A stretch of 64,000 nt of DNA. It comes from Pogonophryne albipinna. Taxonomy: Eukaryota > Chordata > Actinopteri > Perciformes > Artedidraconidae. This document shows positions 55,119-64,000 of this stretch, piece by piece (position 1 is the first letter of the stretch; the number at the start of each line of letters is the position of its first letter). Below the pieces are notes generated by a model. It made no database searches. It was not told where the DNA came from and saw nothing but the letters and a program-made list of their open reading frames with translations. A program made the translations under genes and the position numbers. The stretch covers positions 8,336,102 through 8,400,101 of the forward strand of contig CM053251.1 in assembly GCA_028583405.1 (NCBI GenBank), given 5' to 3'.

Positions 55119-58100
55119 AGAAATGAAGCTTTCATTTATTTCTTAATCTTAATACCACCTAATGATGGACTGAGTGTCTGGAAAGTGGGGGAATCCTGAC
55201 TTCTCAAGCAACTAAATCTAATCTTGTGAATAACTAAAATGTACTTTTTGTGTTTTCTTTTGTTTTAAAAACCCAATAAAAACCTACTGATCTATATCAG
55301 AGAAAATCATCCCTTAGACATTTTGCATGAAGACAAATTAGATTTGAATGCACATACCGAGTTGATTCTTCTTTCTTTAGCCTATCTGCAGAAATAACAC
55401 CAGTCATGGTGTGACGCATGGACGAAGCCTTAAAGACAAGCCTCATTAGTTATGACCATCAACAGCAGATCTGTTTTGTATCTAAAAAGGGATCAGTTAC
55501 ACAAGACTATAAAAGAAAACATGCCAGAATAATCCACAGGGTTATAGCGGTCCAATAGAGAAGCGTTTGTTGTGCAAGCAGTCAAGCTGCATGGGGTCAA
55601 CTGGCAGCCAATAAAGACAGTGACTAGAAATAAAGTTAGTTTTATAATCTTATTTTATTAAATCAAAAGCACAGATATCTACAAACTGTAGATACATTTT
55701 CATATGGGTTTAGAAAGTACAGTACAATTTAAGTAGATCTCTTTTTTTTCAATGTGATATTTACAAAAAAAAATTCAAAATGTATTTTTATTATTCTCCC
55801 CGTGTACTTCACAAATCGATGGAATGAAAATATGGCTGTAAAAAGGGATGTACATTATGTTAGTAAAGGGTATGATTTCAAAACAAAAATCAAAGACGGA
55901 GGTTCATTTCAGATGAAAATGACGCAGTTCAGTCTCTCTAAAGTCTGCTCCCAACGTTTCTGTTTACGAATTAAAGCTACAGTATCACTCGAGTGAGAAA
56001 ACAGTTCCACTTACAGGCTCTTTCTATTCAATCTTCCATCATGATAAACTCAACTCGCGTTGTTGTTGCAATGCCGTTTCTACAGTCCTGTTTTTGGCAC
56101 AACGAGTGACACAAAAAAAAGCCCATACATTCAACTGTACAGATCTACGTCTGAAATTACATCACACAAATATGCACAGGTCCAAGATTCACAATGCATA
56201 GCTCACCTATGACAGAACTGAGTATTAGCAGTTAAGACAAATGGCCATGAGGTCCCAAATGAATTGATAATAATAATACAAAAAAAGTGCAGGCAAGCAG
56301 AAGCAGATCCTCCCTCGATATTGTGCATATAGGAGTTCGATTTTCAGACTGGTGAGAAATGAAGGAAGGAAACATGAGGAACAGTGGAAATAGATGTCAA
56401 ATAGTGGGTACATGTTTGGATCGCACAGGTATAGCTCACTGTGGCTCGCGCTCTGAATAAAATACTGATTAAAATGCGAGTTCAGGTGTTCATCTATAGT
56501 GCATACTGTGCCTCTGGTGCCACCTAGCTGTCAAACTAAAGGGCCACTATCAAACACAAACGCACAATAATACTAGTGGGAGCACCTTTGAGCTTTCACC
56601 AAGCCAGCATTCATGTAATAAGCCAAGAAACATTACTTTTTAAACTATAATTTGGCAAGGCAGTAGCATAGAAACAGGCTTTTTTTTTTTTTCTTTTCTT
56701 TATATAAATATATATAAGTACATTGGGGCAATGTTTTTCAGTGAACTAATACCAGGACAGTGGATCACTAGAAGTGAAATAGCAAAGGATATCAAGTCAT
56801 TTATAAGTAGGTGTGGTAAAAAAAAAGAGTTTAGGAATTATGCCCAACATATTAGACTCAAAATGTTTTTAACTAAGTACTTGTATTGCAAAACTATCAC
56901 TTGGCACAGACTACACACAAAACATGAGTTATTGGTAAAGTGCAAGGAGAGCTGCATGGATAGCAGAAGGGGGGGGGGGGGGGGGGGGGGAATTTACAGT
57001 GTGAAAAATTCAAAAGTGATTTTAATTTCTGATCAAATAACCAGAGACGTCATTTAGCTTGACTGTGAATCAGAGCTGCTCCAACACCTTAAAGTCAAAC
57101 GGCCAACGCTTTAAAGCAATCCCATGAAACAATCAACTGAGAGAAAAAAATGCAACTGTATTTAAACGTTGATATTCAATGTTAGAGCAAATATAGAACA
57201 CGTTTAGTTGCAGCTTCTCAAATGTGAGGATTTTCTTTTGTGTTATGTGATTTTAAATTGAATGCTTTTGGGTTTTGGACTGTTGATCTGACAACATTTT
57301 AAATGTAAAGACGTCACCTTGACTTTATTAGCCATTTTCCCCACTTTGTAGATGTTTTAGAGACCAAAATATAAATCGAATAATCAAGAAATGCAGTGGC
57401 AGAATAATCAATACAAATAATGGCTAAATGCAGCCCTCTCATTTCACGCTGGACTTAATTTTGAAGGGTTATTTAAATTATAATGGGAGCACATCTTGAT
57501 ATCTTTCTGTAAAAAGCACCTTCAGCACATTTTCCCTTCCACACCTGTGTACAATACTTTCCTTCAGGTCACTACACCAGAGAAAGCCAAAGCGGGAACG
57601 CGTCACCTAACCAAAGTTCTACTAAAAAAGTTCTACTAGAAATGTGGATTGCCAATCTGCCTTTCAACATGACAGCTGCTGCAAAAAGATAAAAGAGTGG
57701 AAGGCAGGGTGCGATGAACAGGACCGGATGTTAAAACTTATTTTTAGCTACTCAAATGATGTCGATGACTACAGGCAGAAAACTTAACTCAAATGTAAGA
57801 TATTTTAACCCAATTCCTCTCTGACCCTTGACTGCTTTATGCATGGCACGAGTGTTAACTCCTCAAATGACAATGAAAGCTTGTGCAACTCTGTTTCACT
57901 TCAGTTCAAGCCTTTCAGTCTCGGTTGATGTTGATCACTTAACGGGAAATAGCACTATTAAAAATAGATCTAAACGTCACATTTGTATTTGCAATCCCAG
58001 AACATTAATTTAACGTTCTCTCATCTTCAGTTGTGCTACTGGCCGTGTGAAATATGAGGGCATAGTACAAAGAGACTTACATCAAAAGAACAAGCCTGTG

Positions 58101-58377
58101 TTTTGTGTGATAAGGAACATCTGGTCAATGCTCCTGGTTTTTATCTCAACCAGTCAAGCATTCTGACCCATGAAGACAACAGATCTCCTTAAAATGAAAG
58201 AGATGCACCACTGGAAGCTTTCAGAAGCGGAAGAGAGGAGGGGAAGTCCTCCTCTTACTAGGAATATAATGGATTGTGTGGACTGGGTAGAAAGAAGAAA
58301 GGGGAAGGAAGTGCTAAGAGCAAGCACAGTCCATTTTTGTCCAGCCAGCTGGAAGCCAGTATCGAAGGCCTCGGTCC
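55119..58377. other. cib3 3' UTR, short gap, then long rab8a 3' UTR
   Basis: cib3 ends near 55295 after AATAAA at 55275. On the minus strand the last plausible rab8a poly(A) signal is TTTATT at 55654-55659, which would give a 3' UTR of about 2.7 kb and leave only about 360 bp between the two convergent transcripts. The interval holds no convincing open frame. It contains an A/T microsatellite near 56680-56720 and a long G run at 56969-56990. Confidence 0.5.
56969..56990. repeat. 22-base G homopolymer
   Basis: An uninterrupted run of 22 G lies in the presumed rab8a 3' UTR, where it would be a C run in the transcript. Length is unreliable in any assembly. Confidence 0.9.
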
Positions 58378-60722
58378 TCAGAGTAAGCTACAGCGGAAGA
58401 AGCTGCTCTTTTTCTGAGGCTCGGAGATCTTGACTCCGTGACCGCCCCCCTGCGGCGTGTTGCCCTCCTGTGAAAATGACAAATAAAAAGGTCACTGCTG
58501 TCATGTAGAACTGCTTGGTCTTATATAGTTCAGCCACTTTCTTTACAGTCCTCAAATACTTTCTAAAACCAGAGGCCTATGGATAGTTTTTTCAGCTGCT
58601 CAAAAGCAATTGTAACATTCATCAATTTGCCCCTTTCCAAAAACTAAGTGGTATTATCAAAGACTTCTTACCAGCTTTGTGTCCATTTTTGATTTGATGT
58701 CCCTGGCGAGTGTCAAAAATGACTGTGAACCGAAAAAAAATGTTATTACATGGCTGATCTATAATCTGTTAGGCACATTATAACTCAAGGATGAATGTAT
58801 ATTTACATTTTCCACGTTGATGTTGGCCTTTGCACTCGTCTCCATGAACTTGATTCCATACTCTAATGCGAGCTAAAAATAAATCAATAAGGAGGTAACC
58901 ATCAGTCTTTTTCATTTGTTTATCATACCAATATTCTTAATGAGCAAATATAATGTGAAGACAATGTATTCATTTGAAGTAAGCTTCTCACCTTCTCCCC
59001 CCTGTCTTTGGACACCTGCCGCTTGTCATTGATGTCACACTTGTTGCCGAGGACCATCTTCTCAACATCAGATGATGCATGCTGGATCCAGAGCAGAGAA
59101 ATGTAATGAAAACAACCCTCTACACATGCTGTCATTTGGATATTTGAAGAAGTAGGCAGATAAAATGGGACATATTTGAGCCAGTTATTACCTCCTCTAT
59201 GTTCCTTATCCAGTTCTTGATATTTTCAAAAGACTTCTCATTGGTGATGTCGTAGACAAGCATGATGCCCTGAAGAAGAAAAAAAACAGTAAATCAAATG
59301 TGTTGAGTATTAAAGCAACTTTATGTTCCTTCAAGGAGGAAAAAGGTTATGTTGCATTTGTCTGAAAAAACAAGACGACACCCACCATTGCTCCCCTGTA
59401 GTAGGCTGTTGTGATTGTTCGGAAGCGTTCCTGACCGGCCGTATCCCTGAGAAACAACAAAAAGTATCTCAATGTATCAGAAAGTTAAAGAATATATACC
59501 AAATGCAAGAAACAAGTTTTAAAAATAATTGTATAAAACTTGTGGAAATTGTAATCATTGTTTAACTGTAGTAAAATATGCCAAGTTATTTCTTTTTAAA
59601 TTGACTTTTTGCAGGTGAATGTTGAGGTTGGCTTTGGATGAATTCATTTTGTAGGCTGTAATTAACACAAACTATAGATAAAAGTGAAATAAAATATGCT
59701 AAAATTACCTTTTGGAACACGTACATACATCTTAAAATAATTGAACGACTATAAAATCAAGAATACTCTAACGTTAAGAGTGTTAATGACGTTTAGGCAT
59801 CCTACTGTACATCTATGAGAACCATTAACGTTGCCTTGAAAAAAGTGGGTGCCACCGAACTTTACTGACCAAATATTGACAAAAACCCTGCCAGCGCATG
59901 AAATGTTCTGAAACAAGTCATAAATAACGATCAACTTACCATATCTGTAACTTTATCTTCTTGCCGTCAAGCTCTATGGTCCTAATCTTGAAATCAATGC
60001 CTAGAGGGATAAAGAAGTACGATGCATGTCAATCATAGCGATAGTTTGCTAGCTAGCGGTACCTGTCAAACATTGGCCGACACCTACTGCGATACAAAAA
60101 ATGTCACTTGTGGAAAGGTATTAACAGGCGTCTTGATGTCTTATCGTGTCATATAGCATTACTAAGAGCATAAAAGAATAAAAGCGCATATATCATGGTT
60201 AAATTAACCATGTGTGCTACATGTAAGGTTTTCCGGTGTCTTACCAGGATGTAGACAGAACCTACTGGCTAGCGCTAAAGCTACTTGGCTAACCGCAAAC
60301 GTCCGCTAACAAGTGGAAGCACCCGGCAAAGAAATTACAATGAAACTCACATATTTCTACCAATTTCCTAGCCTCCTTCAAAACACATAGGTCACGATAT
60401 GTTACCGTGACATTTCGTATTTGCGAGTTACATTATATTAATGACATCTCGAAGAACCAAACAGTCTTTATTAATGAAAAAGATCAACTACTTTCAGCCG
60501 GAAATGTAGCATAGCTAGCATTCCAGCAAGTAGACGGAGCCCTTGAGACGGGCCATTGTAAACAGACAGAAAGACATTGTACATAATCAAATCCGTACCT
60601 ATGGTCGAGATAAATGTGGAGTTGAAGGCGTCTTCTGAAAACCTGAAGAGGACACAGGTCTTCCCGACTCCAGAGTCGCCGATTAACAGTAATTTAAACA
60701 AATAGTCGTATGTCTTCGCCAT
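58378..60722 (-). CDS. rab8a: Small GTPase Rab8a
   Basis: Rab8a directs vesicles from the trans-Golgi and recycling endosomes to the plasma membrane and to cilia. Coding exons in order: 60722-60599, 60000-59940, 59446-59386, 59269-59192, 59081-58992, 58872-58807, 58722-58672, 58467-58378, giving 206 residues (human 207). All GTPase motifs are intact: P-loop GDSGVGKT 15-22, switch I around FISTIGIDF, WDTAGQE 62-68, NKCD 121-124, ETSAK 149-153. The C-terminal CSLL is a CaaX-type geranylgeranylation signal. The variable tail [14 protein letters not shown] resembles RAB8A (EGNSPQG..GVKI) and differs from RAB8B and RAB13. It sits head-to-tail upstream of cib3's 3' end and next to tpm4, as in mammals. 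Confidence 0.96.
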
Positions 60723-60935
60723 ACTTGATATTATTGCGGAAATCCCGCCCGGCGAACCAGTGATGTGGAGGTACTGAGATATACTGAAATAACGCCCCCT
60801 GCTGGCCCGGAATCTCCCTGCAGTTTATAACTGTCACCAGTGGGCGTTTACCCTTCAGTCACTGTTTCCGTCTAGTGTTGGAAGCATTAACCCAAGTGGC
60901 ATAGTCCACATTCTTGAAGTACTTAGACTTTAATT

Positions 60936-61020
60936 ATTTCCTTTATGTAAAGCGTCTTTGAGCATTAGGAAAAGTGCTATAAAAATCCCATGTATTATTG
61001 TTATTATTATACTTACATTG
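60936..61020 (+). mobile_element. Short retroelement 3' tail
   Basis: 'gtaaagcgtctttgagcatt' followed by 'aggaaaagtgctataaaaat' and a TTATTATTG run is the usual 3' end of a 5'-truncated fish LINE or SINE copy. Confidence 0.65.
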
Positions 61021-61249
61021 TATGTATTTATTATTACAATAAAATGTTATTCCTGTACAATATTTCATTTTCAATTCTGTTTTTAGCTCATATATTTCTG
61101 ATTTACATGTACACAGTTCACACAAATATATTTCGTTACAACAGCTAATTACCGATTTTTTTTTTACTTTTTACCTTACTTCTTTCTCTTTGTACCTGTG
61201 TTCTCATGTTCCAAATAACCCGGCTTTCCCCAAATGTATTGTTGGTGTC

Positions 61250-61505
61250 TGTCTATGGCGGGATCCTGAGTCGTGGCTGAGCCTGTCACTGTGGTCCTGC
61301 CTGATTCTCACCATGCTACTTCTTCGATGATGGCTCCCACAGGATTGTTGACATCCACCTTCTTATGTTAAGGCACATGCATTTTCAAGCATTTGGTCCA
61401 AGGACAGGAGGTATCATATTTATATTCTGTACAAACTGTAAAGTCCACTGAAACAAATGTCAAATGTGTGATATTGGGCTATATAAATACACTTTGATCG
61501 ATTAC
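61250..61505 (+). mobile_element. L2-type LINE 3' UTR fragment
   Basis: Matches the 3' UTR of the 47.5 kb LINE in order: 'gtcgtggctgagcctgtc' (compare 49717-49736), 'ggcttccacaggattg' as 'ggctcccacaggattg', and a tail ending 'gggctatataaatacacttt' then 'gat'. It is therefore a second, 5'-truncated copy of the same family. Confidence 0.75.
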
Positions 61506-62128
61506 TAAGTGAAAACCTACTTGGCAATAAACGTCCGAATAAGGACTTCTTAATGTATGTTATTTTGACAATTGACAACTTTTTTTCCCTTTTTTAAGTC
61601 ATCTTTAACATTGAACTTATCTGGTCATATGTCATTTGATTGCTGTGGTTAATGAGATGACATTGACACCTTCATAAAAAAACAAATATCAGTAAATCAC
61701 ATTACTGTTAAGGGATCAGGAAGACTTTCAGCTAAGAAGTATCTTTGTCTTTGCAGAGCGCAAAGAGTGCTGTGCATGTTAGCACATGTTAATTAAATGG
61801 TGAGCTGTTTCTGCATGCAAAATGGTGCATACACACACTGTCAACATAACACATCAAACTCATGTCATCATCTTCATCAGTTTTATTTGTGCTCAGAGTT
61901 TGATGTACAACACATTTTCCAGCAAACAAACTGATTATCATTTGGACCCAAAACCATTATTAAAAAAGCGGGGAAGAAACAAAAGAACCATAAATATATA
62001 AAAAGGGGTACATGTTTTTAACAACCAGGACTAGAGAGAGGAATTACAGGGAATGGATGGCATGTAGAAAAGATCCTTTACAAAACAAATGTTTTTATTT
62101 GTATTCGTTTGATGTTGTTCTTGGCATT

Positions 62129-63876
62129 TTACAAGCTATTGAGATCCTGCAGTGTTTGGTCCAGGACTTGCTGCATTCCTAGGTTTTGCTCTTTCTCTTT
62201 TGATAGGTTTTCTGCAATAGAAAGTAACAGCAGATGTGAAACACAATGGCTGGGTTAGTGAACAGATTAAATGAGTACATAAGTGCTAGGAAAATCGGTT
62301 TAAATCAGACTAACATAACAAAAAAAAAACATTTGTATACAAGAAGTAACCCTACAACGGCCTTTTCATGATGGCAAATTAACAAAGGAAATGTTACAGC
62401 TGAAACGAGGTGAAGAGAAGGCTTAACTGAAATGACAGGAGACAGTAAAAAGAGAGAAAATATCTTTATTCAGCTTTAGTTTAACAAAAAAGGAGCAAGG
62501 GACAGTAAGTGCAAAGAGAGAAAATAAAAGACAAAGTGCTTTAAATCAGGGAAGAAGTGACAAAGGGAAAGTGGAAACATCTTGAGGGAAATGCAACGTT
62601 TACAAGGTGTTCATATCATTGAGGGCATTATCCAGCTCCTCGCTGATAGCCTTGAATTTCAGTTTCTGAGTGTACAGTTCGTCTGAAGGTCAGAGAGGAA
62701 AGCAGGTGGAGGACAAGGAAGACATTTTGAAGACCAGGATGGAAAATCAGGAGGAGAAAGAGAAAAATCAGAGCAGAGATTAAGAATGAGAAAATTAAAG
62801 ATTTGAACAAAGGTTGAGTAAAGAACGATCAGTAAAGAATTGAAAACAAGAATAAAAATGAAGTGTACCTTCTAAGTCATCTATGGTCTTCTCCAGTTTC
62901 GCCACTGTCCTCTCTGCGAATTCTGCACGGGTTTCGGCCTTTAAAAAAAACAAAAAAACATTAATCATTCTGACGCAGGTTCCCTCAGAGCTCTAGTGGT
63001 CATAAACTTACCTCCTTAAGTCTGTCACTCAGGACTTTAATCTCCTCCTCATATTTGTCTTCTTTCTGAGAGTACTATAGAGACAGAAAGGAAAGGAAAT
63101 TAATTGCAAACACAATAAATACAACATGGTTTTAATTTTGAAACCAAGTTACTCCACATGTATTTTAATGTCCTTTTGGCACTATTTTATGTCATTTTTA
63201 TGTTTTAAGTATATTGTATTATACATTGTTGGAAGAACATGGAACTTGTTAATTGCCAACAACTGGGTAACACTTCCTCTACTCAATTAAATGTATTAAA
63301 AATGCTCTGCTGCTGCTGCAGGGGAACAGCTGAGTGGTTGTGAATATGTGAAGTTTTCTTTAAGATAAAACAGCAGTGCTGGTCCATCACACTGGAGAGA
63401 GAGATTAACAACACTCACCTTATCAGACTGAGCCTCTAGCGACTTGAGGTTGTTGGTGACGTTCTTCAGCTCTTCTTCCAAGTCAGCACACTTACTGTTT
63501 GAATAGAGGAAACACATCTGAATTTTTCTGAACATGATTGATGTTGACAATGTAATGATGCTGGTAAACATGCATTAAACTTCTCTTATTTCTCCTTACA
63601 GTTCTGCAATTTCTGCCCTCTCTTCTGCCCTCTCCAGCTCGCCCTCGAGGATGACCAGTTTTCGGGCAACCTGACATTAGATTTGTAAAAAACACAGTTA
63701 ACAGAAATGACGTCTGCAAACTGAAAATTAGCAGAAATGTGATCTTCTTGACTTCTACCTCCTCGTATTTGCGGTCCGCCTCCTCAGCAATGTGTTTGGC
63801 TTCTTTGAGTTGCATCTCCTGGATCTCCATCTTCTCTTCGTCTTTCATGGCTCTGTTCTCAATCACCTTCATTCCT
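62129..63876 (-). CDS. tpm4: Tropomyosin 4, 3' part with alternative last exons
   Basis: Coiled-coil actin filament-binding protein. In-window exons in transcript order: 63876-63759 (118 bp), 63670-63600 (71 bp), 63494-63419 (76 bp), 63074-63012 (63 bp), 62938-62869 (70 bp), then one of two terminal exons, 62682-62600 or 62211-62129 (83 bp each, same phase). Exon sizes are exactly the tropomyosin set (4, 5, 6, 7, 8, 9). Recognisable phrases: [45 protein letters not shown]. The upstream last exon codes DELYTQKL...NDMNTL (9a type); the downstream one codes ENLSKEKE...TLQDLNSL (9d type). The choice normally sets muscle versus cytoplasmic isoforms. The first exons lie beyond the right edge. tpm4 is chosen over other tropomyosins mainly from rab8a next door. 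Candidate poly(A) signal (minus) at 61882-61887. Confidence 0.92.
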
Positions 63877-64000
63877 CTGATGATCACAGAGAGACAGACT
63901 TTTAGTTCAAAAGGACAAAAAAAGTCACCACAAGTTTGTTCAGACTGCCTCTGACTTCGTGTTCATTTTTGTGGTCGGAGTCTAAGAATAATGCAGGTGA

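Noticed and set aside
56731..57057. 108-codon open frame on the plus strand
   Set aside because: It runs through the G22 homopolymer in the rab8a 3' UTR region; glycine run and composition are artefacts of that tract.
1..64000. tRNA, rRNA, CRISPR arrays or operon-type gene clusters
   Set aside because: None could be supported by eye on either strand; the window is intron-rich vertebrate DNA.

Overview
The window is vertebrate and almost certainly teleost nuclear DNA. Genes are split by many GT..AG introns, the proteins match vertebrate families closely, and the non-coding DNA is full of fish-type repeats (hAT elements with 8-bp target duplications, small inverted-repeat elements, L2-type LINE pieces). 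I see no prokaryotic or viral gene organisation. All exon coordinates and reading frames were derived by hand from splice sites and phase.

Layout, left to right: (1) 1-4.7 kb, gene-free flank with a 1.5 kb hAT element, then a small inverted-repeat element 30 bp beyond the ranbp3 stop. (2) 4.8-20.2 kb, ranbp3 on the minus strand, 16 coding exons and 499 codons, introns carrying several hAT remnants, one nested in another. (3) 20.2-26.6 kb, gene-free, with dispersed repeats and a 74-bp perfect palindrome. (4) 26.6-28.5 kb, a CC chemokine of CCL25-like type (+). (5) 33.0-38.2 kb, a secreted cysteine-rich protein with repeated DVGxC modules, which I identify as pinhead (pnhd, +). (6) 40.4-42.6 kb, a BMP-family ligand, which I identify as admp (+). 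(7) 43.4-47.0 kb, a decayed SLC1/EAAT glutamate transporter pseudogene (-). (8) 47.5-50.2 kb, an L2-type LINE with a broken reverse transcriptase (+). (9) 51.3-55.3 kb, cib3 (+). (10) 55.6-60.7 kb, rab8a (-). (11) 61.9-64 kb, the 3' part of tpm4 (-), with two alternative last exons; its 5' exons lie outside the window.

The gene set tpm4, rab8a, cib3, an SLC1 transporter, a CCL25-like chemokine and ranbp3 recalls human 19p13. The pair pnhd-admp is absent from the human genome. It sits here as a same-strand tandem with about 2.4 kb between the two coding regions. Both products are secreted regulators of dorsoventral patterning in other chordates, and in Ciona transcription of one is reported to repress the other in cis, so this pair is the most interesting part of the window. 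The transporter next to it appears to have died by several independent lesions.
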